Origin: Rhizobium mongolense subsp. loessense
GTDB lineage: Bacteria; Pseudomonadota; Alphaproteobacteria; Rhizobiales; Rhizobiaceae
Direction: 5' to 3'
Length of the DNA stretch: 64,000 bases
Assembly (NCBI RefSeq): GCF_900099775.1
Contig: NZ_FMTM01000004.1
Span: forward strand, 248,001-312,000
Under the pieces are notes generated by a model. The model was not told the origin of the DNA, searched no databases, and saw nothing but the letters and a program-made list of their open reading frames with translations. The position numbers and the translations under genes are program-made. Each line of letters begins with the position of its first letter. The first letter of the stretch is position 1. Of the stretch, positions 25,953 through 35,485 are shown in pieces.

Positions 25953-28908
25953 GGAGCCTCTCGTTCTGCGGATCGAAGAAAACCGGGTTGCACAGGCGCG
26001 CGGGGGTGAATTCGTTGCGCAGGCCGTTCCAAACCACCACCTCTTCGCCGTGCCGCTCGGATCCGCGCGTGACGAGGGCAAGACCGATGGTGGATCCGAC
26101 ATGGGGTGAAAACGCGCTTGAAGTGACGTAGCCCTGGTCGTTTTCGAGCGTTGCAGCCGCATCCTTGCAGAGAATGTGGGAACCCGTGCGGAACGATTGG
26201 TTGGGATCGAGCGGCACAACACCAACCAGGCGCGGCCGGTCGCCAGCCGCAAGACCGTCACGCCCCACCATGGCCTTGCCGATGAAATCGGCCTTTGCGG
26301 CCGAAACCATTCTTGCAAAACCGAGATCGGCCGGAACGACGGTGCCGTTGATCTCGTTGTGTGTGACATGGCCCTTTTCGATGCGCATGACGCCTAGCGC
26401 TTCGACGCCATAGGGCATGATGCCATCGACTTTCCCGGCGTCCATCAGGGCATCGGCAACGCTTTCGCCGTAACCGGCCGGCACCGCAAGCTCATAGGCA
26501 AGTTCGCCCGAGAAGGAAATCCGGAAGAGGCGGCCGTGAAGCGTCCCGTTGAAAAGTGAGATCTCCTTCGCTGCGAGGAAGGGGAAGGCAACGTCGCAGA
26601 TGTCGTCGTCGACGATCTTTTGGAGAATAGAGCGGGCTTTTGGCCCGGCGATCGCCATCTGCGCCCACTGGTCGGTGACCGACGCGAGGCGAACGTCGAG
26701 ATCCGGCCACAGCGCCTGCGCGCAGAACTCCAGGTGGTTCATGACGCCTGCGGCATAGGCCGTCGTCGTCGTCATGAAGAAGCGGTCTTCCTCAAGGCGG
26801 CTCGTCGTGCCGTCGTCGTAGATCATGCCGTCTTCGCGCAGCATCAGGCCATAGCGGGCCTTGCCGACCGGCAAATTTAGGAAGCCATTGGAATAGATCC
26901 GGTTGAGAAATTGTGCCGCGTCTTTGCCGCAGATCTCGATCTTGCCGAGCGTTGAGACGTCGCACAGCCCTGCATTCCGCCGCACGTTCAGCACTTCACG
27001 GTCGACGCTTTCGCGCCATGTATTTTCGCCCTTTTGCGGGAACCAGGAGGAGCGATACCATAGGCCGGTCTCGACGAAGACGGCGCCGTTCTTTTCCGCC
27101 CAGCCGTGCAGCGGCGACTTGCGCACCGGCTGGAAATGATGTCCGTGATAGGCGCCTGTCAGCGCGCCGAAGGAGACAGGCGTATAGAAAGGCCGGAAGG
27201 TCGTCGTGCCGACATCTGCCGGCGAGACGCCGCGCGCTTCAGCCAGAAGTCCGATGGCATTGATATTTGAAAGCTTGCCCTGATCCGTCGCCATACCATT
27301 GGTGGTGTAGCGCTTGGCAAGCTCTACATGGCCATAGCCCTCGCTGACGGCAAGGCAGAAATCCTTGCGATGCACGTCATTCTGGAAATCGACAAAGGCC
27401 TTGCCCTTGACGCCGGCTATGGACCAGACCGCCTTTTCAGGCGGGGCGACGATATCGTTTTTCACCGCGCCGAATTCAAAAGGTACAGCCTTTAAGCCGA
27501 GCCCCACTGCCATGGCTGCGCCTTGCCGCGCGCCGTCCGCAAGGCAGGCGGCAAGGCCGCTAACGGCGCAAGCGGAGCCGGCGAGTGCCATCCCGTTCAG
27601 ATTGCCCGGTGCGAGGAAGGCTGAATGGTCATCCGACCAGACCGGCTTGCCGCCGCGGTGGCAGGCAAGGTGGATGATCGGGCTGAAACCGCCTGCCATT
27701 GCCAGGGCATCAACATTCAGCCGTTCCGTGCGGCCGTTCGAGCGGATATCGATTGCGCTCAACGCCTTGCCGCCCTTGGCATCCGACACCACGGCACCCC
27801 TGATGATGCGCGCCGGGCCAAAGTAGCCGCTGCCGCCGTGCTCGCGGGTGTCGACAATGGCGGCAAGATGAATGCCGTGCGCTTCGAGATCGCGGGCCAG
27901 TGCATAGCCGCTGTCATTGGTGGTGAAGATCGCTGTCGCCTTGCCGGGGGCAACAGCATAACGGTTAAGATAGTGGCGCATGGCGCTCGCCATCATCACG
28001 CCCGGAATGTCGTTGCCGCCAAACACTACCGGACGCTCTTCCGCTCCCGAAGCCAGAACGCTGCGTTTGGCGACAATGCGCCAGAGGCGTTCTACGGGTA
28101 CGTTGGGTTGCGGTTCAGACACATGCTTTTGCACCCGCTCGATGGCGCCGAAGACATTGCCGTCATACCAGCCGAAGACGGTGGTGCGGGTCAGAAGGGT
28201 GACATTCGGCAAGGATTCGAGTTCGCCGACGCAGTCGGCTGCGAACTCGGCTGCCGCCTTGCTGCCGATCGATGCGGTCTCGCTCAAAAGCGCGCCGCCG
28301 GCAACCGAGTGCTCGTCGATGAGAATGACGCAGGCTCCGGCACGGCCGGCACTGATCGCGGCAGCCAGGCCCGCCGGGCCGGCACCGATGACGAGCAGGT
28401 CGCAATGCGCCCAGCACTTATCATAGGCGTCCGGATCGGCTTCATATGTTGCTTTGCCCAGTCCGGCCGCCTTGCGAATGAAGGGTTCGTAGATCTTTTC
28501 CCAGAACGGGGCAGGCCACATGAAGGTCTTGTAGTAGAAACCGGCACCGAGGAAGGGCGACAGCAGGCTGTTCAGTGCGCCGATGTCGACGTCGAGCGAC
28601 GGCCAGCGGTTTTGGCTTTTCGCTTCGAGTCCGGCATAGAGTTCTTGCATGGTGGCGCGCGTGTTTGGCTCGGTGCGGCCGCCGCGGCCGATGGTCATCA
28701 GCGCATTCGGCTCGGCTGCGCCGGCAGTCAGGATGCCGCGCGGCCGGTGATATTTGAAACTCCGGCCGACCAACTGGCGGCCGTTGGCAAGCAGTGCAGA
28801 GGCTAGGCTGTCGCCCTCAAGGCCCTGCATCGCCTTGCCGTCGAAGGTGAAAGACAGCGGTTTGGAGCGGTCGATCAGCCCGCCCTTTTGCAAACGGAAG
28901 GATGTCAT
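25945..28908 (-). CDS. mgdC: N-methylglutamate dehydrogenase subunit C (SoxA-like, alpha)
   Basis: A 987-residue SoxA-type alpha subunit. The N-terminal part has GRSFKYHRPRGI, then a Rossmann motif VIGAGPAGLAAAISAGRAG near residue 155 for a dinucleotide. The C-terminal 380 residues are a GcvT (aminomethyltransferase) domain that passes the oxidised methyl group to tetrahydrofolate as 5,10-methylene-THF. ATG 28908 overlaps the mgdB stop as ATGA. The protein is often annotated as sarcosine oxidase alpha; the linked gene set points to N-methylglutamate as substrate. Sarcosine cannot be ruled out from sequence alone. Confidence 0.85.
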   Translation of the reverse strand: MTSFRLQKGGLIDRSKPLSFTFDGKAMQGLEGDSLASALLANGRQLVGRSFKYHRPRGILTAGAAEPNALMTIGRGGRTEPNTRATMQELYAGLEAKSQNRWPSLDVDIGALNSLLSPFLGAGFYYKTFMWPAPFWEKIYEPFIRKAAGLGKATYEADPDAYDKCWAHCDLLVIGAGPAGLAAAISAGRAGACVILIDEHSVAGGALLSETASIGSKAAAEFAADCVGELESLPNVTLLTRTTVFGWYDGNVFGAIERVQKHVSEPQPNVPVERLWRIVAKRSVLASGAEERPVVFGGNDIPGVMMASAMRHYLNRYAVAPGKATAIFTTNDSGYALARDLEAHGIHLAAIVDTREHGGSGYFGPARIIRGAVVSDAKGGKALSAIDIRSNGRTERLNVDALAMAGGFSPIIHLACHRGGKPVWSDDHSAFLAPGNLNGMALAGSACAVSGLAACLADGARQGAAMAVGLGLKAVPFEFGAVKNDIVAPPEKAVWSIAGVKGKAFVDFQNDVHRKDFCLAVSEGYGHVELAKRYTTNGMATDQGKLSNINAIGLLAEARGVSPADVGTTTFRPFYTPVSFGALTGAYHGHHFQPVRKSPLHGWAEKNGAVFVETGLWYRSSWFPQKGENTWRESVDREVLNVRRNAGLCDVSTLGKIEICGKDAAQFLNRIYSNGFLNLPVGKARYGLMLREDGMIYDDGTTSRLEEDRFFMTTTTAYAAGVMNHLEFCAQALWPDLDVRLASVTDQWAQMAIAGPKARSILQKIVDDDICDVAFPFLAAKEISLFNGTLHGRLFRISFSGELAYELAVPAGYGESVADALMDAGKVDGIMPYGVEALGVMRIEKGHVTHNEINGTVVPADLGFARMVSAAKADFIGKAMVGRDGLAAGDRPRLVGVVPLDPNQSFRTGSHILCKDAAATLENDQGYVTSSAFSPHVGSTIGLALVTRGSERHGEEVVVWNGLRNEFTPARLCNPVFFDPQNERLHV

Positions 28909-29183
28909 GCGCCAGTACCTTCCTTCTCGCCAGAGGAGGCGTCGCGGCATGCGGCGATCTCATGGGTCACCGTATCGCGGGCGACGACCAGCCACCGCCG
29001 GCAGCCGGACGTGTGATGCCAATATTCCTCGTAGGCACCGCGGGGATTGTCGCGCAGATAGACGTAGCCGAACCAATCGTCAGGGCCGGCATCGGGCTTC
29101 GGTCGCGCAAGGGCAGCGCCCTTGATGGTGAATTCCTCTTTGGGTCTTCGCCCGCAATGCGGGCAGGGCACGAGACTTGCCAT
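28905..29183 (-). CDS. mgdB: N-methylglutamate dehydrogenase subunit B (SoxD-like, delta)
   Basis: A 92-residue SoxD-type zinc subunit. CPHCG near residue 7 and HHTSGCRRW near residue 55 provide the Cys/His zinc ligands; the DNPRGAYEEYW segment is typical of the family. It is a structural subunit of the heterotetrameric oxidase/dehydrogenase. Its stop overlaps the alpha-subunit start by four bases, and it lies 24 bases after the beta-subunit gene. Confidence 0.88.
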   Translation of the reverse strand: MASLVPCPHCGRRPKEEFTIKGAALARPKPDAGPDDWFGYVYLRDNPRGAYEEYWHHTSGCRRWLVVARDTVTHEIAACRDASSGEKEGTGA

Positions 29184-29207
29184 TTCGAATGTCCTTGATC
29201 CGCGAAA

Positions 29208-30458
29208 TCAATGAAGGTTGGGCTGGGCGCCTTGGCCCTTTTCGTCGATGAGATAACCGCGCTGAAAGCGGTCGAGGCGGAAGGCCATCGCCGTCTCCTG
29301 CGGGACGCCGCGGGCGAGAAGATGGGCAAAGCAAAAGCCCGACGCCGGAGTGGCCTTGAAACCGCCATAACACCAGCCGGCATTCAGGTAGAGATTATCG
29401 ATATGGGTCCGGTCGATGATCGGCGAACCGTCCATCGACATGTCCATGATGCCGCCCCAGGAGCGCAGCACCCGGACGCGCGACAGCGCCGGGATCATTG
29501 CCTTTCCGGCTTCCGCCACATGTTCGACCGTCGCCAGATTGCCGCGCTGGGCATAGGAATTGTAGCCGTCTATGTCGCCGCCGAAGACGAGGCCGCCCTT
29601 GTCGGATTGCGAAACGTAGAAGTGCCCGGCGCCGAAGGTGACCACTCCGTCGATGAAAGGCTTCAGGCCTTCCGAGACGAAGGCCTGAAGCACATGGCTT
29701 TCGAGCGGCAGTCTGAGGCCAGCCATTCGGGCGACCTGCGAGGAATTGCCGGCTGCTGCGAGCGCCAGCTTGCCGCAGCCAATGAAGCCCCGACTGGTTT
29801 CGACGCCGGTTACCTGCCCGTTGCTTAAACGGATGCCGGTCACCTCGCAGCCCTGGATGATGTCAACGCCGCGCTGATCGGCACCGCGCGCATAGCCCCA
29901 GGCGACCGCGTCATGGCGAACGGTGCCGCCGCGCTTCTGCAGCAGGCCGCCCTGGATCGGGAAACGGGCATTGTCGTAGTCGAGAAAGGGCAGCAGCTTC
30001 TCGACCGAAGCGCGGTCGAGAAGCTCGGCGTCGACGCCGTGCAGCCGCATGGCGTTGCCGCGGCGGGTATAGGCGTCGCGCTGCCCGTCCGAGTGGTAGA
30101 GATTGAGCACGCCGCGCTGCGACACCATGGCGTTGAAGTTGAAATCGCGCTCGAGCCCCTCCCACAGCTTCATGGAAAGCTCGTAGAACGGATTGTTGCC
30201 CGCCAGCAGGTAGTTGGAGCGGATGATCGTCGTATTGCGGCCGACATTGCCGGAACCGACATAGTTCTTCTCCAGCACCGCCACATTGGTGATGCCGAAT
30301 TCCTTGGCGAGGTAGTAGGCCGTAGCAAGACCGTGTCCGCCACCGCCGACGATGATCACGTCGTAATGCGGCTTGGGCTCGGGCTGCCGCCAGGCGGGCG
30401 CCCAGTTCCTGTTTCCAAAAAGCCCGTTTAAGAAGATGGACAGTGCCGAGTAGCGCAT
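29208..30458 (-). CDS. mgdA: N-methylglutamate dehydrogenase subunit A (SoxB-like, beta)
   Basis: A 416-residue FAD-dependent subunit of the D-amino-acid-oxidase (DAO) fold. The dinucleotide motif VIIVGGGGHGLATAYYLA is near residue 33. The stretch GNVGRNTTIIRSNY near 72 includes the region that binds covalent FMN in heterotetrameric sarcosine oxidases. The length equals that of SoxB when started at ATG 30458 (MRYSALSIFLNG), and this start is preceded by GGAAAG. It removes hydrogen from the N-methyl group of N-methylglutamate (or sarcosine). It is the first gene of the mgdABCD operon, divergent from glxA. Confidence 0.86.
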   Translation of the reverse strand: MRYSALSIFLNGLFGNRNWAPAWRQPEPKPHYDVIIVGGGGHGLATAYYLAKEFGITNVAVLEKNYVGSGNVGRNTTIIRSNYLLAGNNPFYELSMKLWEGLERDFNFNAMVSQRGVLNLYHSDGQRDAYTRRGNAMRLHGVDAELLDRASVEKLLPFLDYDNARFPIQGGLLQKRGGTVRHDAVAWGYARGADQRGVDIIQGCEVTGIRLSNGQVTGVETSRGFIGCGKLALAAAGNSSQVARMAGLRLPLESHVLQAFVSEGLKPFIDGVVTFGAGHFYVSQSDKGGLVFGGDIDGYNSYAQRGNLATVEHVAEAGKAMIPALSRVRVLRSWGGIMDMSMDGSPIIDRTHIDNLYLNAGWCYGGFKATPASGFCFAHLLARGVPQETAMAFRLDRFQRGYLIDEKGQGAQPNLH

Positions 30459-30532
30459 CGATGCCGCTTTCCAAGAAAGACCTGTTGCCGGTCTCATAGC
30501 ACGGGAAAGTGGTTGGGCGTTGCATTCATGGG

Positions 30533-30544
30533 ACATTATAATGT
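30533..30544. promoter_or_regulatory. Perfect 12-bp palindrome in the mgdA-glxA intergenic region
   Basis: ACATTATAATGT lies between the divergent mgdA and glxA genes, 12 bases before the glxA start. GGACAT also occurs just before and after it (30531 and 30552). It is a candidate operator for GlxA or a promoter -10 region on either strand. Confidence 0.4.
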
Positions 30545-30555
30545 AATTTTAGGAC

Positions 30556-31515
30556 ATGAACGCTGGCGACCAGAAGAACCTACAGCGGATCGGCTTCGTC
30601 CTCGTGCCGAACTTCGCGCTGATGTCCTACGCCTCGGCGACCGAGCCGTTGCGGGCGGCAAACCTGATTGCCGGGAGTGCTCTTTACGAAGCGATCCCGT
30701 TATCGGCAGATGGTCTTCCGGTCTGCAGCTCGTCCGGCCTGACGATCAGTTGCAACAGCCTTTCGGAGGCCGGCGGCGCCTGTCATACGATCTATGTCTG
30801 TGCCGGCGGCGATCCGCAAGACTGGGACGCAACTGCCTCCCTGCGTGCGCCGCTGAGGAAGTTCGCGCGAAACGGCGTGCGGATCGGCGGCATATCGAGC
30901 GGCTCCTACGTGCTGGCATCGGCGGGCCTGCTCGACAACAGCGACTTTACGATCCACTGGGAACATGCCCCCGTTCTGAAAGAGGCATTCCCGCACCTTT
31001 CCCCGCGCCAGGCGCGGTTCGTCATCGATGGTGCACGCGTGACCTGTGGCGGAGGGGTGGCGCCGCTCGACATGATGCACGCCGTCATTTCCGAGCGGAT
31101 GGGCGCCGATTTTGCCCGCCGGGTGAGCGATTGGTACCTGCATACTGCCGTCGCCGAGCCGAGCGATCCGCAGCGGGCATCGGCTGCCAAGCGCTTCGGG
31201 ACCAATCACCCGGCGCTTCTAACCGTGTTGGAGAAGATGGAGACTGCGATCGAAAATCCGCTCAGCCGTGCAGAGATGGCGAGACTGGCCGGTATCAGCG
31301 CGCGCCATCTCGATCGCCTCTTTCTCAAGCATCGCGGCATGACCTTCCTCGATACTTACCGGCAGATGCGCCTGCGGCACGGCCGCCGGCTGCTGGAGCA
31401 AAGCCCGCTGTCGATTTCGGAGATCGCCTTTGCCACCGGCTTTTCGAGTCCCGGCCATTTCTCCAGATCCTTCAAAGCGACGTTCGGTGAAAACCCGACG
31501 GATGCGCGGCGGTAA
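30556..31515 (+). CDS. glxA: GlxA-family transcriptional regulator
   Basis: A 319-residue regulator with an N-terminal DJ-1/PfpI-like domain (residues 10-190; the SGSYVLASAGLL segment is near 115) and a C-terminal AraC helix-turn-helix pair (LSRAEMARLAGISARHLDRLF near 237, then SISEIAFATGFSSPGHFSRSF near 287). The DJ-1 part acts as a ligand sensor, not an enzyme. GlxA proteins of this type accompany glx/sox genes in Sinorhizobium and control methylated amine or glycine betaine catabolism. Divergent placement from mgdABCD makes it the likely activator of that operon. Confidence 0.85.
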   Translation: MNAGDQKNLQRIGFVLVPNFALMSYASATEPLRAANLIAGSALYEAIPLSADGLPVCSSSGLTISCNSLSEAGGACHTIYVCAGGDPQDWDATASLRAPLRKFARNGVRIGGISSGSYVLASAGLLDNSDFTIHWEHAPVLKEAFPHLSPRQARFVIDGARVTCGGGVAPLDMMHAVISERMGADFARRVSDWYLHTAVAEPSDPQRASAAKRFGTNHPALLTVLEKMETAIENPLSRAEMARLAGISARHLDRLFLKHRGMTFLDTYRQMRLRHGRRLLEQSPLSISEIAFATGFSSPGHFSRSFKATFGENPTDARR

Positions 31516-31736
31516 GATAACAGGAGACCGTTCGCGCATATTGCGGTCAGTCCCAAGCGGTCGGCTGCGAAATATCTAGCACCCACCCGAGCGCGTTTTT
31601 CTCCTGTAAGTCGGGCCTGTTTTGGGGGCATCCAAACACGGGTCTTTCGCATGCCCATTGAGAACGGGCGTCGGTTTTTCCTTTGAATCGTGAAAGGTTT
31701 CCTGAGAGGATAAGTTTTGCTTTCTCCGGAGACATC

Positions 31737-32399
31737 ATGCCTTCCAAGACACAGATCGAAAACGCCGTGGCGCTGGATCAGAATCCGCACGCGGTTCGCG
31801 AACCGCGCGTCAACAATCTGGAGATGGCGATCGGACACGAAGTCCGCAATTTCCGCAAGAAGCTCGGCATCACCGTCACCGACCTGTCTGCGGCGACTGG
31901 CATTTCGCTCGGTATGCTGTCGAAGATCGAGAACGGCAATATTTCGCCGTCGTTGACGACACTGCAAACGCTCTCCAGGGCGCTCGGCGTTCCGATGACT
32001 GCCTTCTTTCGTCGCTTCGAGGAGCCACGGAATGCAACCTTCGTCAAGGCGGGTGAAGGGGTGAATATCGAGCGTCGCGGCACGCGTGCCGGACATCAAT
32101 ACAGCCTGCTCGGCCATATAGACAACAATACCAGCGGCGTCACGGTCGAGCCCTATCTGATCACCCTGACTGCCGAATCCGACGTCTTTCCCACCTTCCA
32201 GCACGACGGAATGGAGTTTCTCTATCTTTTGGAGGGGGAGGTGGTCTACCGCCATTCTGATGCCCTTTACCGGATGCAACCCGGCGACAGCCTGTTCTTC
32301 GACGCGGATGCGCCACATGGGCCGGAGGAGCTCGTCAAACTTCCCTGCCGCTATCTTTCGATCATTTCCTATCCGCAGCAGAAGGCCGTCAGCGACTAG
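31737..32399 (+). CDS. XRE-cupin transcriptional regulator
   Basis: A 220-residue regulator with an N-terminal XRE helix-turn-helix (VTDLSAATGISLGMLSKIEN, about residues 48-67) and a C-terminal cupin domain (MEFLYLLEGEVVYR and MQPGDSLFFDADAPHG near residues 160-195). This two-domain type often controls amino-acid, polyamine or methylated-amine genes. ATG 31737 has CCGGAGA upstream and fits the family start. It directly precedes mgsABC-gmaS, 95 bases away, and probably regulates that operon in response to a small ligand bound in the cupin. Confidence 0.85.
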   Translation: MPSKTQIENAVALDQNPHAVREPRVNNLEMAIGHEVRNFRKKLGITVTDLSAATGISLGMLSKIENGNISPSLTTLQTLSRALGVPMTAFFRRFEEPRNATFVKAGEGVNIERRGTRAGHQYSLLGHIDNNTSGVTVEPYLITLTAESDVFPTFQHDGMEFLYLLEGEVVYRHSDALYRMQPGDSLFFDADAPHGPEELVKLPCRYLSIISYPQQKAVSD

Positions 32400-32494
32400 T
32401 TTATTGCCTTAAAAGAAAAAATTATTCTTCGTAGTTGATTATCGCCAAGCCCTCTGGTAGCACTCGTTCAGACACGAACGGAGGTTGCCAGGTC

Positions 32495-33400
32495 ATGTGC
32501 GGCATTGTTGGACTGTTTCTCAAAGACCGGAGCCTCGAGCCCCAGCTGGGCCAGCTGCTCTCGGAAATGTTGATCACCATGACGGATCGCGGTCCGGACT
32601 CTGCCGGAATCGCAATCTACGGCTCGGCTGCCGAGGGAAAAGCGAAGGTGACGATCCAGTCGGCCAAGCCGGAGGCGGATTTCGCCGGACTGGAAAATGA
32701 CTTGGCGGAAGCCGGAATACCGGCGAACGTCAGCATCAAGAGCACCCATGCCGTCATTGCGATCGCTGCCGACAAACTTACGGCGATCCGGCCGCTTCTA
32801 ACCGCGCTTCGGCCCGATGTGCGTGTCATGGGCTCCGGCGATAGCGTCGAGATATACAAGGAAACCGGCCTGCCGAAGGATGTCGTCGCCCGTTTCAGCG
32901 TCCGCTCCATGGGCGGCACGCACGGCATTGGCCATACCCGCATGGCGACGGAATCGGCGGTCACGACGCTCGGTGCGCACCCGTTTTCGACCGGTTCCGA
33001 TCAATGCCTGGTGCACAACGGTTCGCTGTCGAACCACAACAACCTGCGCCGCGAGCTGGTGCGGGAGGGCATGACCTTCGAAACCCAGAACGACTCGGAA
33101 GTTGCAGCGGCCTACCTCACCTCCGAAATGGCCAAGGGCAAGGATCTCGGGCAGGCGCTGACCGGTGCGCTCGACGACCTCGACGGCTTCTTCACCTTTG
33201 TGGTTGGCACCAAATCCGGCTTCGGCGTCGTGCGCGATCCGATTGCCTGCAAGCCCGCTGTCATGGCCGAAACGGACCAGTACGTCGCTTTCGGTTCCGA
33301 ATACCGGGCGCTCGTCAAGCTGCCGGGTATCGAAACGGCGCGCATCTGGGAGCCTGAGCCTGCAACCGTCTATTTCTGGGATCACCAGAAAGCTGCCTGA
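32495..33400 (+). CDS. mgsA: N-methylglutamate synthase subunit A (class II glutamine amidotransferase, GlxB)
   Basis: A 301-residue Ntn-type glutamine amidotransferase. After removal of Met1 the nucleophile is Cys2 (MCGIVGLF), and TDRGPDSAGIA near residue 33 and GHTRMATES near 147 are the typical substrate-binding segments. As GlxB/MgsA it corresponds to the amidotransferase domain of glutamate synthase. In N-methylglutamate synthase it works with MgsB and MgsC to make N-methylglutamate from methylamine or from gamma-glutamylmethylamide. The start at 32495 is fixed by the need for Cys2, with a GGAGG upstream. Confidence 0.88.
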   Translation: MCGIVGLFLKDRSLEPQLGQLLSEMLITMTDRGPDSAGIAIYGSAAEGKAKVTIQSAKPEADFAGLENDLAEAGIPANVSIKSTHAVIAIAADKLTAIRPLLTALRPDVRVMGSGDSVEIYKETGLPKDVVARFSVRSMGGTHGIGHTRMATESAVTTLGAHPFSTGSDQCLVHNGSLSNHNNLRRELVREGMTFETQNDSEVAAAYLTSEMAKGKDLGQALTGALDDLDGFFTFVVGTKSGFGVVRDPIACKPAVMAETDQYVAFGSEYRALVKLPGIETARIWEPEPATVYFWDHQKAA

Positions 33401-33439
33401 GCGGCAGCTCCTGCGCATTCTCCAAGGGTTTTTGAAAAC

Positions 33440-34126
33440 ATGCCTGTCATTGATCTCGCCGTCACCCCTTTGCGTGACCTCAACAGCGCCCTGCACAGCA
33501 TCCAGCAGGGTTCGAACGATCTTTCCTTCGAGGTCGTCAATCCGCGCGGCAGCCATTCGGTTGCCGTAGGCATCGATACGCCTGTCACGGTCGATGTGAA
33601 GGGGTCCGTCGGCTATTACTGCGCCGGAATGAACGACGGCGGAGCCGTTACCGTTCATGGTTCGGCAGGCCCGGGCGTGGCGGAAAACATGATGTCGGGC
33701 ACAGTCGTGATCGAAGGCGACGCTTCCCAGTATGCGGGCGCAACGGGCCGTGGCGGTCTGCTGGTCATCAAGGGCAATGCAGCGTCGCGCTGCGGCATCT
33801 CGATGAAAGGCATCGACATTGTCGTTCACGGCAATATCGGCCACATGTCCGCCTTCATGGGCCAATCCGGTCACCTGGTGGTCCTCGGCGATGCCGGCGA
33901 TGCGCTGGGCGATTCGCTTTACGAGGCGAAGCTTTTCGTACGCGGCTCGGTCAAGAGCCTTGGGGCGGACTGCATCGAAAAGGAGCTGCGGCCCGAGCAT
34001 CTGACGAAGCTGGCCGAACTCCTGGAAAAGGCAGGCGCAACCGGCGTGAGGCCCGAGGAATTCAAGCGCTACGGCTCGGCCCGCAATCTTTACAATTTCA
34101 ATATTGACAACGCCGACGCGTATTAA
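33440..34126 (+). CDS. mgsB: N-methylglutamate synthase subunit B (GXGXG domain, GlxC)
   Basis: A 228-residue protein made almost entirely of the GXGXG right-handed beta-helix that forms the C-terminal domain of glutamate synthase large subunits. Repeated glycine turns (VHGSAGPGVAENMMSG, IEGDASQYAGATG, IKGNAASRCGI, VHGNIGHMSAFMG, VLGDAGDALGDS) are visible from residue 70 to 160. It is the structural subunit GlxC/MgsB. It lies 39 bases after mgsA and 14 before mgsC. Confidence 0.88.
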   Translation: MPVIDLAVTPLRDLNSALHSIQQGSNDLSFEVVNPRGSHSVAVGIDTPVTVDVKGSVGYYCAGMNDGGAVTVHGSAGPGVAENMMSGTVVIEGDASQYAGATGRGGLLVIKGNAASRCGISMKGIDIVVHGNIGHMSAFMGQSGHLVVLGDAGDALGDSLYEAKLFVRGSVKSLGADCIEKELRPEHLTKLAELLEKAGATGVRPEEFKRYGSARNLYNFNIDNADAY

Positions 34127-34140
34127 GGCGAGGGACCATC

Positions 34141-35469
34141 ATGAGCTATCACAACCCCTATACCCCGCCGCGCAAGTCTGCGACCTTCGACGATTATACG
34201 CTGGCGGAAATCCGCCGCGCTGCGGCGACCGGCATCTACGATATTCGTGGCGCAGGCACCAAACGCAAGGTTCCACATTTCGATGACCTGCTGTTTCTCG
34301 GCGCGTCGATCTCGCGCTATCCGCTCGAAGGTTACCGCGAGAAGTGCGACACGTCGGTCGTCCTCGGCACGCGCTTCGCCAAGAAGCCCATTCACCTGAA
34401 GACGCCGATCACCATTGCCGGCATGAGCTTCGGCGCCCTTTCGGGCAATGCCAAGGAAGCGCTCGGACGCGGTGCGACGATCGCCGGGACCTCCACCACC
34501 ACCGGAGACGGCGGGATGACCGATGAAGAGCGCGGCCATTCACAGATATTGGTCTACCAGTATCTGCCGTCGCGTTACGGCATGAATCCCAAGGATCTGC
34601 GACGTGCCGATGCCATTGAAGTGGTTGTCGGCCAAGGCGCAAAGCCCGGCGGCGGCGGCATGCTGCTTGGCCAGAAGATCTCCGATCGCGTCGCCCACAT
34701 GCGCAACCTTCCCAAGGGCATAGACCAGCGTTCGGCGTGCCGCCATCCGGACTGGACCGGCCCGGACGACCTTGAGATCAAGATCATGGAACTGCGCGAG
34801 ATCACCGATTGGGAAAAGCCCATCTACGTGAAGGTCGGCGGCGCGCGTCCCTATTACGATACGGCTTTGGCGGTGAAGGCCGGCGCGGATGTCGTTGTCC
34901 TCGACGGCATGCAGGGTGGCACTGCAGCCACGCAGGACGTTTTCATCGAACATGTCGGCATGCCGATCCTCGCCTGTATCCGCCCCGCAGTTCAGGCGCT
35001 GCAGGATCTCGCAATGCATCGCAAGGTGCAACTGATTGTTTCGGGCGGCATCCGCTCCGGTGCGGACGTCGCAAAGGCTCTGGCGCTCGGTGCCGACGCC
35101 GTTGCAATCGGTACGGCGGCGCTGGTTGCACTTGGCGATAACGACCCGAGATGGGAAGACGAATACCGAAAGCTCGGTACCACAGCCGGCGCATATGATG
35201 ACTGGCACGAAGGCAGGGATCCGGCTGGCATTACGACACAGGATCCGGAACTGGCGGCTCGCCTGGATCCGATTGCCGCCGGCCGCCGCCTCGCCAACTA
35301 TCTGAAGGTCATGACGCTCGAAGCCCAGACCATCGCTCGTGCCTGCGGCAAGAACCACCTGCACAACCTGGAGCCGGAAGATCTTTGCGCGCTGACCATG
35401 GAGGCGGCTGCCATGGCGCAGATCCCGCTCGCTGGGACGAGCTGGTATCCGGGCAAGGGTGGCTTCTGA
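34141..35469 (+). CDS. mgsC: N-methylglutamate synthase subunit C (FMN glutamate synthase-like, GlxD)
   Basis: A 442-residue protein equal to the FMN-binding central and synthase domain of glutamate synthase. Motifs are GMSFGALSGNAKEALGRG near residue 95, GQGAKPGGGGMLLG near 165, KVGGARPYYDTAL near 230 and VSGGIRSGADVAKALALGADAV near 300, which binds the FMN phosphate. Cysteines near its N-terminal third could ligate an iron-sulfur cluster as in glutamate synthase. It is the catalytic, redox subunit. A stable hairpin separates it from gmaS. Confidence 0.88.
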   Translation: MSYHNPYTPPRKSATFDDYTLAEIRRAAATGIYDIRGAGTKRKVPHFDDLLFLGASISRYPLEGYREKCDTSVVLGTRFAKKPIHLKTPITIAGMSFGALSGNAKEALGRGATIAGTSTTTGDGGMTDEERGHSQILVYQYLPSRYGMNPKDLRRADAIEVVVGQGAKPGGGGMLLGQKISDRVAHMRNLPKGIDQRSACRHPDWTGPDDLEIKIMELREITDWEKPIYVKVGGARPYYDTALAVKAGADVVVLDGMQGGTAATQDVFIEHVGMPILACIRPAVQALQDLAMHRKVQLIVSGGIRSGADVAKALALGADAVAIGTAALVALGDNDPRWEDEYRKLGTTAGAYDDWHEGRDPAGITTQDPELAARLDPIAAGRRLANYLKVMTLEAQTIARACGKNHLHNLEPEDLCALTMEAAAMAQIPLAGTSWYPGKGGF

Positions 35470-35485
35470 AACCGCATCGAAACAG

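Noticed and set aside
27625..28806. 393-codon plus-strand frame across mgdC
   Set aside because: It runs opposite to the well-supported alpha subunit and shows no motif. Shadow frame.
25419..30458. Plain sarcosine oxidase reading of soxBDAG-like genes
   Set aside because: Not excluded biochemically, but linkage to mgsABC and gmaS makes N-methylglutamate dehydrogenase the better call.
32798..34000. 400-codon minus-strand frame over mgsA and mgsB
   Set aside because: Antisense to both Cys2 amidotransferase and GXGXG genes and without recognisable domains.
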